From positions 24,854,637-24,918,636 of the forward strand of contig NC_086352.1 in NCBI RefSeq assembly GCF_036324505.1: a DNA stretch of 64,000 nt. Reading direction: 5' to 3'. This document shows positions 13,030 to 26,800 of this stretch, in pieces. Origin of the DNA: Eleginops maclovinus. Lineage: Eukaryota; Chordata; Actinopteri; Perciformes; Eleginopidae. Position numbers and translations under genes: made by a program. Every line of letters starts with the position of its first letter. The stretch's first letter is position 1. The notes beneath the pieces are model-generated. The model was given only the letters and a program-made list of their open reading frames with translations, was not told the origin of the DNA and did not search any database.

Positions 13030-14050
13030 TGAAGAAGGAGACCTTTAAGAGACGCCAACTGCCTTTTTTGAACACTTTACCTCTTGACCACAAACTGAGA
13101 GGACAATTTTGAACACAAGAAACTTCCATCCATTTCTTTTATTTTTAACCATAGTGTATTCTCTTATCTTGTACAGGTCTTTGATATAATAAGCTGCCGC
13201 ATTTACACAACATTATTTGGCATAATTCCTTGTTATGTTCCTAACTGAAAGATGGTATAAAGCAGGAGATTAACCTGGCCGTAGTATATATTTATGTTTC
13301 TTGCTTAATCCGTTTTTGACACTGAGGTACTGCCCTAGAGTAACATTGTCTATAGTTTACATTAGATGATAGACATATTTAAGTCATTCCAGTCTATAAC
13401 AGCCTATGTTTATGAATGCATGTTGGATAATGTTTTGATGCACTACAATGCATTGTACAGTTGGAAAACTGTTTTTTAAAAGAAATACCACTATTGATGA
13501 CTGGGGTCATTTACCAGGAGTATTGGCACATTGTTAGTATATCACAAATACATATTAGAGCATTGAATAAAAACAATCTGAGTTGTTACAAAATGACAAA
13601 GACGTTAGAGTGGGTAAAGGTTGAGAAAATACAAAAATGCTTTGTTTGTGTTTTCTACTATGATGTATATGCTAGAATCATGTTGATTACTCGATTTCTT
13701 CCATACCAGTTTAAAGTTCTTCAGCCCAAAGTAACTCATCTGGACCTGCTGCAGAGATTGTCCACTGCCTGTACATGACTAATGACATCTATGTACACAT
13801 GTACAGTACCTGAATTGAATCATGCAATTACTGTCAGATATTATTAACCATACATCTTTTTGATAAATTTGGTTTAGCAATGACAGAAAAGCACAGACAT
13901 TCAAGTTGTATTCTCCTTATTTTGTTATTCAGCATTTGTACGTGTAGTTTCTTTTTCATGTCATCTTTACGTAAGAATGTGCTTTATTTTTGTAACCACT
14001 TTGCATTAGAACACATTTTCCTGGAAATATTAAACAGGTAGATGTACAAA
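13030..14050 (+). other. snx1: snx1 3'UTR
   Basis: Noncoding sequence after the snx1 TAA. AATAAA at 13566-13571 and ATTAAA at 14029-14034 are candidate poly(A) signals; the second lies about 0.7 kb before the csnk1g1 promoter. The ORF at 13461-13778 has no domain and is treated as noise. Confidence 0.6.
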
Positions 14051-14747
14051 ATAAGTCTTGATTGGTTAAGCTTTGGGCAGTGGTTTCATGTTTTCTTGAT
14101 TTTTAGTAGGATTTCCATTTTCATACAAGTAGCATGGATGAATTAAGAAACAGAAAATACCTTGTTGAAAAAAAAATGAACATTTACAATTCCATTGAGA
14201 CCCAATATGTAGAACATTATTAGAGTGTACATTACGTGAGTGTCAAAATACAGAAATTGCAAAAAAAAATATTGTAATTACACTAAAACAGGAAATATGT
14301 AATGTATATTGGTTATACATGAATATGTCCCCACTTTAAATGTGAGAAATGTCTTATAAGTATAAGTTTATTTCTTCAAACTTCCATTCAATTCAATTTT
14401 TATTTCTTGATGTAATCCATTTGATCAAATATGAAGGAAAATGAAATTAAACAACCCCCCTGCATTCCATTATAAATCTAATGAAATAGGTTTTTTTTGC
14501 TTTGCTTGTTTTCCTTTTTCCCCTTTAAGCACTTGATATTGTTGTCATGTAGTCTACTATTGCCAAAACAGGTGTGCAGTTAGCTTATGTGAATCCTCTG
14601 GCTAAACTAAATTAGTTTCTTTGACCTTTAAAGAAATATTAATTCAGAATGAGCTTTATAGACAAAGTTTTCCTATCAGGAACTTGTAAGTCAAATCCTG
14701 TAGGCTAATAGATAACATAAATACAAACTTGTATCAGTCCTGACCCG

Positions 14748-14973
14748 GACATGTGCGTGCTGAAGCGGGCGGTGCCGTTTTTGTACATCCGGTGTGCTCG
14801 AACCTTTCACGAGCAGCGAAGAATGGAGAGAACCGCTAACGACAGTCCGCTGTTAGCCTGAAACATCAGTCACAACACCGAGAAACCTTTACACAAAGCT
14901 CCGGACAGCCGTGCACATTTCAGGTGTGACATATACAGAAGCTGTGTCCTCGTCTGGATTTATAACAGCAAAG
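14748..14973 (+). promoter_or_regulatory. csnk1g1: csnk1g1 promoter and noncoding first exon
   Basis: A local GC/CpG-rich island in AT-rich surroundings, ending in a good donor AAAG|GTGAGC at 14973/14974. Inference: this is the transcription start and 5'UTR exon of csnk1g1, spliced over about 5.6 kb to an acceptor near 20565 just upstream of the ATG exon. It contains a short ATG ORF (ATGGAGAGAACC near 14823) that ends quickly, a possible upstream ORF. Confidence 0.55.
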
Positions 14974-17900
14974 GTGAGCCCGCTGTGTTTGTTTGGGGTG
15001 AGCTACATTTGATATTAAGCTTTTGGTTGTTAGCTCATATTTTCGCTGCTAACTGAGCTAATTTCCTTGTTGCACTCGGTCCAGCTGTCACCTAGCCATC
15101 AGTACGTATTAGCTAAGGCGTTCACAACAAGCATTTATTTGGTTCCCATTCCAATCCATAACCCCAAATTGTTATTATTATTATCAATAATAAGGGTATT
15201 TCTTAACATTTTGAAAATATGTTTTAACCAAACTACTGTGGCTATGTGATGTTTGGCTAACGCTGGCTTTGTGCAGGGTTTCTGTTGGCAAGCAGCTGGA
15301 GAGCTAACTAGGCTAACGGTTAGTTAATCGATGTGACCATCACTAATGTCAGGCTTTGTCCATGAGACGTTAGCGTACAACTGCCAACTCGCATCCTTGT
15401 TTTGATTCAACCAGAGGGCCCACTTACAGAGGATCGATCATTTTTGTATTAACCTCAGCTGCCTCTGCAAAACACTTCCTCACATATAAAGTGTTACCAC
15501 TGCTTCTCAGTGCAAGGTACAGATGTAAAGACAGTCTGGCAAAGAATATACAGTTAATCAGCCAAGGCCCCTCCTCAGCTTTGTAACCTATCACTAAGAT
15601 ATCTGGTGCATGGCATTTGGATGTGGTTAGGGGCAGATGTTAAATTGTACCTCCCAATGTGACCAATTTCTTGTTTGTGGGGTATCTGTGTCTTATGGTC
15701 CTATGTTTCCCATTTAAAAGTCCTCTTAATGTGACCTAATAAGGAGAACTTTCGAAGGTTTTTATATTCACAGCAATGTTTTCCATAGGACAAATGTTCA
15801 GTGTGTATTTCACTGGGTCAATATGTTGAAATTAACCACAGCATACTGATGTTTTACTTAACACTTACACCTTCAAATGTGCAGGGAAGTCTTTCAAAAC
15901 GGTCTTTATTTATGTCTTCTCTGTGGTTGAATGTATTTTCAAGATGTTTATGCCTACATAACATCTATCTCTCTTTGAACTGAGGGTCTCCCTCATCAAT
16001 CTCTTAAAACAAGGACGTAGATACACTAACATGAATAGATACACTGTAAATGTTCCTTCTCAACTGCATGACATGGCTAATAATGAACCATTGGAGTATT
16101 CGGTTACCCTTCATCTGGCAAAATAATATTGTTGGGGTCATATTCAGCTAAATAACACAGTGCTTCAAAAGAGCAGTGTAAACCCCTTTTTGAAGTCATT
16201 ATATTGAAATATATTATACTAGCTGGGTGTTACTCCAAAGTAGAGCTTTGTGGATCCATAATAAGTTATTGCTGGCACACTTGAAAGAGTCTGACTGTAT
16301 GAAGGTCTGCTATAAAATATTGTTTGTGTTGCATTTATCTACAATGTCCTGATGAAATAGAACTTTACTAAATGCATGCCTGAAAAAAACATACTCTTCA
16401 CAGGCTATACACTTTATAAGTTTTAAAACCTTTGTGTATTTAGAACATTTTTAAATCATGTCTGATTTTGCAGGTATTGACTTGACAAAGATACACAATG
16501 GCTCATCCTTCACAATATGTGGAGTAAATGACTACCAGTAGACTACCTCAGTGAAGCAAGCTATGAGTCATCCTTACAAAATCAAATCTATTTCTTATGA
16601 TAATATTTTATTTATAACATTCATAGACAAAATCAACAGTAGTCAAAAATAAATCTTTGTCGTGGAGGTTGGTGCACACAACAGTGGTAATTGTGTTTGT
16701 TTTCTATGAATTTACTAGGAAAACCTTGGATAATCTAAATAAACACCAGCTATGGGTGATAAGAGCTGCTAAAAAGGGGAGAGAGGCATCTGTAAGCAGG
16801 CTCTGCCACAGTAGGGGTCTTCAGTATTGGCAGCCCCCCTCTCATGCTGATCTTTCCACTGAAGGTTAATCACTCTACTCTGGGCCTTTTTTATATTATT
16901 GGGAAAAAAATGTCAACAGATCAGTCATTTTAATGGATGGTAATCAGCTACAAGCAAAGTAGCTTTTACAGATATTTTGGTAGGCACATTTGTGTTCTAT
17001 AAACAAGGTCTTTATAACACTTCAAAGCCACCATATTGTGTTACTGAATACAATATACAAGTAAATATTGCTGAATTTTATAACAAGCTATTAACCAATT
17101 ACATCAACTTCCATGAACTCTACATTTTTAGTTTTTGATTTTCTTCATCATAGAGAAACCATTCTGACTCTGGCAGTGATCAGACACTTGACGGATTTGT
17201 TTATGTGTGTTCTTTGATACAGTATCGTGAAAAAAGCAATACCTACCTAGGTGCATACAGGGCCAGGCCAGGGTCAAATAAAATGCCTTTATGAAAATGA
17301 GCACCATATCAAACATCAGTGCCATTAGAACTCTATACCACTACACAGGCAGACCTATTCAACACTCCTCTATTTAACACAACTATAGTTTCCAATTTGA
17401 ACATTTAATATGACATTTAAAATACTGAGCAAACACCAAAAACCTACCTATTTTCTCCGACATGCTCTATTTTTTTCTGGATATGTAGGGACGTGTCGTG
17501 AACATTTTGTTTGTGCCTGCATATTGCTAAATATACTCTGATGGAAGACTATAAACAGTTTTATAAGTGGGTTTTTTAAAATGTATGCACATATTTTTAC
17601 CAAACAGTTTTAAAGCAAAATGCAGTATTTTTAGAACACATTTTAAGCAAGCCTGACAAAATATCATTGGATATTTGTCTGCTAGGCATGCTGTCTAAAA
17701 ATAATTGTTGAAAAATGGTAAATATTAGGATCACCCTGTTATAGGATTTGAATTTGTAAACTTGTTTTATGTCTGCCCCTTCTGAAGATCCAAATTACTT
17801 TTTTAAAGCATGCCAAAAGGTGTGTATTCTCAAACATATTCTCTGTTATCATGAGACACTGCGCCTCCGCATGGATAAAGGCTGGGGATTCCCCATGTTG

Positions 17901-20565
17901 CAAAACTGATGTAGCCATTTGTAGAAACCACAGGACATTTAGTGGGTTGCCTGCATTTGTTGTTCACTTTATTAATTAGGTAGTTGACCAATGTGAATTT
18001 ACACAGATTTACTCCATAGTCATTTATTTTTTGAAATCCCTTTTACTTACAAAGCGAAGAAAATACAGAGACACTTTTACAACACATAAAACAAATACAC
18101 AAGTAAAACAACAAATACATAGCGGCTCATGAAGTGTGAGATGCCATTTATTGTTGTTTGGAATGTTTTTGCCTTTTTTATATAGTTTGATTTAAGTTCT
18201 TGTCCTTATTTTTTTTCCATCCTAATCCCCAGGTTAGGCATGTCTGAAAATACAATGTAGATGTGGTCTTACTCAGATTTCAAATGCATAAAAGAGGCAG
18301 ATGAACTTTACCGTCAGTTTAGTAATGTTGTTATAATGTCATCATTCTCGTACTTTTTCCACTGTTACAAGAAAACACTTTTTAAAGTAAAGCTTGCATT
18401 TAATTTGCCCCAAACAAACCAGAATAAAAGTGGCCTGGTGTCAGCCTTGTGTGTTGCATTAGCTGCTTCACCACTACCCTCGTGTCTCAAAACAAGATTT
18501 AAGTATATGGTAGATGTTAGTATAATTATAATGGAAATGAGGCGATCTATCTTTATTTAGACACAAAAGCACATGAGTGGAAAGAACTAATGAGCAACAA
18601 TGTGACTCCTCAATGTCTGCTGACTATTTTGAATCACTCATGCCTCTCTACTGAAAAACAAATACCCACACCCAATAAAATGACACATTACACTCTTATT
18701 ATTGTAATAACAACTTGGTACACATTGGAAGTAAAAAGCTGTGTTTAGCATCTGTACAAGGTGTGGGCTCCAAGGTGAACAGCGGTGTCAGTGAGTGTGT
18801 GTTTATTATCCTGCTCCAACAGAGTGTTTGTGTGTAAAGATGGTCTTCAATCAGGAGCAACTCAGAGCCGAGCTAATCCAAACACCGGACCAGAGTGGCC
18901 CACAAATGATTATTTACACAATGGAAATGGTTACAGCTCACTATTTGTCGTGGCTGCAGACCTGTTTTATAGCCGTGTTGTTCTGTTCCTGGTTTTATGT
19001 AATAGCAACAGTGCTCAGTTGCCCTTGAGAGCAAACTAGCTGTCTTTGATGCTGAGACGTTCACAGGCAATACTGAGCATGACTCATCCGGAAGCCCACA
19101 CACAAATACTTCAGCAGCAGCCTTTCCATGCTCAGAAATTACAGCATTGTCATGAAATCATTAGTGGCTTTTTCTTATTGAAAGAAGAAAAACGTTTTGT
19201 TTTTAATGGGAAACATTACACTTTTAAATGCTTTTCTTTGGGTGAATAATTATTGAAACTGGAATTCTGCCTGATTTAGCCTCAGCATTTTGACCCCAGA
19301 GGCCTGCAGTTGATAGACATCATACATCTTTTTTCTTAGTGAATTCTAAATCATAAACCGTCACAGCCTCTATGTTTTATAGGCACATAATTTTATATCC
19401 GCAGGACTCTTGTCAGTGGTAGAAAGGGGGTTGGTTTAACTCAATATGATTTGAGCGCTTGGCAAAATCCAACCAGTGTCCATCAAGTTAAGCTATGGTG
19501 TCCTTGCGAGCAGACATAGCTTTATATAATTGTTTACATAATAATCCCAGCTGACAGTGTCTGCCAGGCTTTGGCTGTGGGTGGTGAAGATGCCTTCATG
19601 ATCCTCACAAACTATGACTTAGGGTTTGTGTTGATGCTGAAACTACTGGTGTTTTCTGTGACCACTGTGCCTCGATGACTATCTCTTTAGCTCAGCAGCA
19701 GTGTTACAGTAATCCTGTGCTGTCCTCATTTAGTCCTTTCTACTTGTATACAGTAAGAGATTATGACTCAGCATGACCTTCAAATATAAGGTAAACTTGC
19801 AATGTTAGGAAGAAGTTAAATAAAGTAAATAGTCATAATTTCTTAATATCTCTTAGGAAAGCTTTAGTAAACAATGTTCACTGCATTGTTGTTCCTTACC
19901 TAAATAAACATTTTACAATGAAACCTTGTGTAAGAGTTCAGAAGAGCAACTGGAGCCTTTTGTAAATTAAAACAAACGTCTAGCCAGTGTAACCATCCCT
20001 CCGTGCCTCACTCGCCTGTGCACTGCATGATTCCCCCTGACTAAACTCTGCTGAGATGAGCACAGCTCTTTTTTTCAGACTACTGCAGCTCTTTTTACAT
20101 AATAATAATAACAGTAGTGAAATATAAATGTAAAAATATCGTCCTCGCTCTTTACTTTAAGTTATTTGACTTTTATTGAATATTTGAAGCCTGTTTAAAT
20201 CCTCAGTTTATTTAACTTATTGTGTTTTCTCCCTGTGAGGCAGGGAGGATTTTGTGTTCATTTAAATTGGATAAAATGTGTCTGTGTGAAACTACTTTAA
20301 ATTGATGTGTGCAATGCCAGTGTTTTTAATGTGCTGGCAGTTATAGGACTTTTAATGTCACTTTGTGGTTGGTATTTGTATTGCTTGTAATAGTTTTTCG
20401 GCTCACTAAAAGATCAGCCTAAATTATGTATCTGTGTTCTTCAATCCAATTTTCTTTTTCAAGATTTATCAGATTCATATGGGAGATTTAGATCCACACT
20501 ACCATGTTCCATGTGCTGCTGTGTGTGGAAAGTTAATATCTTCTCTCATGTGGTGTCTGTTCCAG
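14974..20565 (+). other. csnk1g1: csnk1g1 first intron, nothing else recognised
   Basis: About 5.6 kb of AT-rich noncoding sequence between the putative first exon and the coding start exon. ORFs are short and without domains; no RNA gene or intact mobile element was recognised. Confidence 0.45.
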
Positions 20566-20809
20566 GTCTTTCACCTTCTCCTTCCTGTGACAGATGTTGA
20601 GGCCAGAGATCAGCCTGTCCTAACAACTGTTAGAGGTGACAGGGTGAGGACAGGAGGAGTGTCGGTCAGCTGTGCCAGGTTTTGTCTCATGAGAGTCACT
20701 GTGCCATCCAGGCACTGCCAGTGACCAGGGCTGTGGCTGTGGAGGGCCCGGCCCAGGAGGCCTTTTTGTACATCACTCCGGGCTCCTGCTGACCTGTGCT
20801 GCTCACACC

Positions 20810-23800
20810 ATGGATCAACAGAGGGATAAATATGGCGAGCGGCCTGCCAGGAGCACTAAAGTTTCACAGGGAAGCCGCAGCGGACACTCGTCCCGACCAT
20901 CCGGCTCCTCCAGCTCATCCGGGGTTCTAATGGTGGGGCCAAACTTTCGTGTGGGCAAGAAGATCGGCTGTGGAAACTTTGGTGAATTGAAGCTTGGTAT
21001 GTTGAATCTAAATCTTGTATTCAATGGTTCAGTTCAACACACAACCCATTTTAGCTTTTATAGAAGTTCCTAGTTTATAAGGTAACTCTACTAAAACTAC
21101 AGATGTTTGTTATATTTTGTCAAACCCCATACACACGAATCCGGGTAGACTAAAACTCTCACTACAATGCAATGAAATTCCACAAGTAACATGCATAAAA
21201 ATTGGACTTGGACTCTGATTTGTAGGAATAATTGCCTGGAAACTGAGTATATTCACACTTGAAAAAAAAAAAAGGAGCACATTTAGACAATTTCTGTAAT
21301 CTAACTTCCGTCAACCAGACACAATCACCTGCAAAGTTGCTTATTCCCTGCTGACGCAGTTGTAGAGCTGTAAGTGGTGTACTTTATTTTTAAAAGCCAT
21401 CAAGCCTTCTAAGCCATCTCTCCTTTTTATTTCAGGTAAAAATCTCTACACCAACGAGTATGTAGCTATTAAACTGGTAAGTGCTCACTTTATTTCCCTG
21501 CTTGATTCCCCATGTCTGATGATTTCCTTTGCAAAATGATAGAGTAAATACAGTTTCAAGGAAGCATAAGGAAGCACTTGGTAGACATATTGCCACTTTA
21601 GGTATATTTTCATAAAATCTGAGGCTTGGCTCGGGTGGTACAGTGGGGTTGATGTTTTATGGGACTGTTTTGCTCCTTTTAATAGAAATCTGAATGAGAT
21701 GTTAAGGATGTCTGTCTTCCCAGTGGCTGATGGACTAAAACTCATGACTCATGCATTTATTATTGTTCACCAGAGAGTAGTAAATACAGTATCTGCACTA
21801 GTATTTAGTTTACTACGCCAAATAGTTTCCAGTTGCTCAAACTGCTCTGTCAGACACAGATGCAGTGCTTTTATACAGTGGAGAAGGTTTTTTACTACAT
21901 AAGTCAACTAGGAATATGTTTTAGAATTTGGGGGCAATTTAATGGTATCTTTCAATAGATTATTATTATTGGAAGTGTTGTGTATATATTTGATACCAAT
22001 GTACCAGACTAAATGGGAACTTTTGGTGGTTATTAACTTCGGAGAAAGACTTGAGTTTGAGTTTAGAAGAAGCATGTCCAAAACATGCGAAATGATGGTT
22101 ATTTTTTACAGTGACTCACATTGTGGGGGAGTTACCATCTCCATTTACAGATTACTGATTTGCCGGTTTTAATCTCAGGTAACATCAGATTATTTACACA
22201 TTTGAGGTTTTAGTAGAATAAAGAGTGACTGGTGACCCTTATGAAAAAGTAACACCCAAATCAGCATTCATGGCAATGTTTGTGCTGCTAGTGCCAGTTA
22301 GTGCCAGTTAGTTTGGCCGACCTGCTAGTGTTACACGGCGAGAGAGTTGTCCTGGTACATCCTAAATTCATGAGCCTTCAAGTGAAAGATGAGTCATCAA
22401 AAATTGTTCACACCCGCTTTTAAAGTACAAACAAAATATTCTTTGTTGTTTTCTGTTTCAGTTTTATCACTGTTTTAATCCAGTTTTAAGGTTTGTGTCA
22501 TTAACCGAGTACTGGTTTGGATGTGTCCACTGTGCAGGAACCAGTGAAGTCGAGGGCACCACAGCTGCATTTAGAGTACCGGTTCTACAAAACACTGGGA
22601 ACTACAGGTAAGGTCACAGATATTCTCTCCCACCCCTCGTGGTGTTTTGGTGTGGCTACATGGCAATGATTTGACTATTGTGGAAGATCAGCCTAGCAGA
22701 TTACATCATTTCCAAAACATGTGCTTACTCCACTCAGGTTACATATTGATATTAAGCTGGGTCAGCAATTTATTTTAATCTCCAGGACTTTGTGTATACG
22801 GGTGCATCGATGCCATGAGCTTAGATCATGTTGAACAGTGACTTTGCCGTTGGTTATGGAAGATGTTGGCATAAAGAATCTTATTCGTCCACAAAGCAGA
22901 TGCAGCAGCTGATGAAACACTTCCTTATTGTTATACCGCAGAAAGTATCGCGCACTATTTGAGAAGGTTAATCATGTTCAGGGCTCTCCTGTTGACACGT
23001 GTGCTGAAGACAGCTTTTGTATTATTTGCGGACTCAGCGTGGTTCTGCATGGGTCCAGTCTTGGTGTGTTGGAACATGTTTATATGTACATAATGAACAA
23101 ATAAGTGGCATTTAAAAAATATAGGCCAATCAATGTTTTTACACTGACATATTATTACTCCATTAGGTTGATGATTGGCAAACCTGTGAGCAAACAGCTT
23201 ATTTACACATTCAGCAGTTACACAGCAACATTATCATTCATTTGTGTTTCTATTTGCATTTCCAGCATGTGCAGTTTGGTGCTGAACTTTTTTGTCTACC
23301 AGCCAAATGGCAAGTGAATTTTTTAATTACACCAGCTACTCAAAAGATCCCAATTCCGTTTTTGCCTGGTAAGTGGTGGAAATCTACAGCAACATGAATA
23401 TTTCACCAGCATTTAATGATTCTCTGTAGTTTTGTCACTAAGAATGACCTCTTTCATGTTTCACATAGTTATTTGACCCATCTCAGTATATTGATTTTAG
23501 TCTGAAGCAGTCCTCCACACTACATTGTCACTGTGCTACGTGTAGCAAAGGAATTCACTTAAGTCTTGTTAAAACATCTGGGAACATCAGTACTGAAGCT
23601 GCGGTCATTGCATGGGGTTAAATTATGTGGTCAAAGGTTGACATTAATACACATCACCATATTATATTTAATATGCATGCCATAAAACGTTGCAGATATC
23701 AGTTGCCTAATATCGTCACTTTAGCTAATATCAATGCTGATTATTTCCATTTTAGTTGAATACTTGTTTTTGGTGTCATTATTCATTTTGGTTCAATCAG

Positions 23801-26800
23801 TCATGCCCAACAACTTCTACCTGAATGTCTCAAATCTAAAAATGTAGATGTTGATGCTTTAACTGTAACAGTATATCCTGAAATCCATTACATATTTATT
23901 GTAATCATTGTTCTAAGGTTCTATGTGAGACGGAGTGGTCATTGGAACAGTGTGTCCCCTACACTGTCTGATTTTGAATAGTGATGTCTACACTAACATT
24001 ACAAACACTGACACAACTGCTCGTCTTTTTCCAGATCCTCATATTGTTGTATTTTTGGAGTCGTGCCCTTAACAATCTGTTATTCTGTGTTCAGAACGAA
24101 GGACAATACAATAATAGCTGCTCCTCTACTTTTCTTCCCTTAACATTGCTCCCCTGACAGTTTATCAGTGTGTCATAAAAGATTAGTCAAGGTCTGATGA
24201 TGCATCACTGCTACTGACAGGAATCTCATGAGGGTGAAATGACTACAACGGAGAAATAAATTAGGGGAATGTTTTTTTCACTTTGTACAAGAGGAAATGG
24301 GTGGGAACGCTAGAAACCATGGAACAATAGAAAAATCTTTTTTAATAGTTATGCGTTGCTTTCTTGTGAGGTGGTTAAATAATAATGTAATGCCCTGATA
24401 GTCCCATGAATACACCTAAAGTGGAGCTGGTGATTGATGATCATGTTGCTTATTAAGATTTCCAAAGAAAATGGTTTAATCACGGTGATACAGATTAGAG
24501 ATGTTCAGTCACATTTTGGCATGGAAGATAAAATGCACATGTTTGTGATTTATGGTCCTTGATGTGCATTTTGGATCACTACATGTATGATAACCAGACT
24601 GAGTATAATGGCTATTGTTTTGCAAAGGCAAGGGCTTGAAAAGGCCAACTGTGCGGAAACTCATTAATTATTTAGAGAGTGGGTCTGCCTCTCTTAATAC
24701 TAACCTGCCTCTGTCCTCTCCTCCAGATGGGATAACGTGACCTCATTTCTTCTTGGCTGTGCGTTGTGCCACATTCCTCTCAGCCAATGTGGTTGTCACA
24801 GTGTCTGTGCGACAGGGGCTTTACGAATTAATGTGGTTTGACTCAGATGTTCAATCAGGAGTCGTATCTAGTGCATAACCAACTGTCACTGGTTTTAATG
24901 AGGATGATTCCATTAGGAATTAGGTTTCTCCTTCCATATATGATGGGAATATTTATCATTACACTCAGTAACGGCTTCATTGCGGATTTGGTTTTACAAG
25001 CCTGCAGACCATGAGGCATTATTTTGCTGAGGATACAAGATGGTTTTGAAGATCAAGAGGGTTTTGTTCAAGGGTGGGCAGCCACTATTGAGCTGTGAGG
25101 AGAATTGGCAGTCAGAGCTGGTCATGAAACACTACACCAGCTCTGTGACCATTGCAATCCCAAAGAGTAAACATTTCCCACACCGACGAGGCTCACTGGA
25201 TTTTGCAGACATGTAAAGGAAAGGGCTGCGACACATCCATAACTGTTCAGAATAGAACTTCTCTCATGGCGCTGTTTTGCGAAAAATAAGGCATGTTGAG
25301 AAGCTAGAGAGCATTGTTTTTGTTCGCTTTTTAACGTCTTATCAGTTGTTAAGAAATATATCTCAAAGATTAACTGCAGCAGCAGAGATTTAAATACCGT
25401 ATGAATTTATTTTTAGCAATGTGACATTTAATAATTCAACTTCATCTAGATTAATTTAAGATAAGGTCATTTAATAATTCTCATGTGCAACGTAGCCAGG
25501 GTTTTATGGCCAATCAAGAAATGTATTCTGTATGCCTTTAAAAATCCCAGTGAACATTTGAAAATCAAAGACAGTCCTATAGTAGTGTTTCTGCATGTTA
25601 TAAAGAATTTCACATTAGAGTAGCCTTACTATCCAAAATGTTGATTTCTTTTTGCTTTTTTCAGCAAAGGGTTGGAAACAACCCTTACAGTTACTTGTGG
25701 TCACAGTTATGCAGTGCAGTTTTGCAAAGCAACCACTACATTTAAGCAAGCCAGCAAATACATATGTCAGAAAGCTCACTCAATTCCACCAAAGGGGGAG
25801 TATTCTGCAACCAATGCAGAACCAAAAAGATAGTCTTCTCCTTTTACTTCTTCTTTAATACACAATTTTATTCACACACCTATCATAAATCTACATTGCG
25901 GAACTCCATCTATTCAGCTATCTCTAAACTGTCACTAAGCTGACACACATACTATTATGCACATTATATATATAGTAAGAAAAACTAATTCACACCTACA
26001 GCTTAATTTAGAGTCACGATTTCACCTAACCTGCATTTCTTTGGACTGTGGGAGGAAACCCACACAGACACGAGGAGAACACCAAACTCTGCACAGTAAT
26101 CCCCGTATCATTCTGTTGTTGTAGTTGTTGTTGTTGTTGTTTAATGGTGCCGCCACTGCCTATTAGCACGAAGGAATCACTGTTTTTAATTTGTTGTTGA
26201 ACATAGCCCTTGTGAGGTGGCCTTATACGTGTTATGATAAAAAAGTTACAGCATAAAATATACCCACAAAATATTACTTCCATTAGATCCAATATAAATA
26301 CAGCTCCGGAAAGAAGTAAGAGACCACTGCATTATTAGTTTCTCCGGTTTTAGTATTTAAAGGTCTTTGAGTTAAATTATTTATTTATTGTATTCTATAA
26401 ACTACTGACAATATTTCTGTGTTGGAATTCAACAGACACTGGAATGGCTGCCATACATGTAGAGATTTAAGAAACATTTGGAGTGGTCTCTTCATTTCTT
26501 CCTGAGCTGTATGTTTATGATTAAAACTTAGGTTTTTATGCATCCCACAATGTCACATTGTTGGTTAAATATTGATTACAGAAAAACTACCACTAAATAC
26601 TCACAATAAAACATTGTAGTTCAGGACTGTTCAGAGTCTAGAGGAAGTTCTAGTTGTTGACAGCTGGGTGAAAAGAAGAAAAAACCACACACAGTAATGT
26701 GCAAGAAGGAGCTAGTGCCTTCCAGTTGGGCTGAGAACCAAATTCATATAGTCTCTATAGCACTCTACTAAAGAGGAACTGCTCCCATTATTTATAAGAA

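Noticed and set aside
13461..13778. 105-codon ORF after snx1
   Set aside because: Lies within the snx1 3'UTR, AT-rich composition, no domain.
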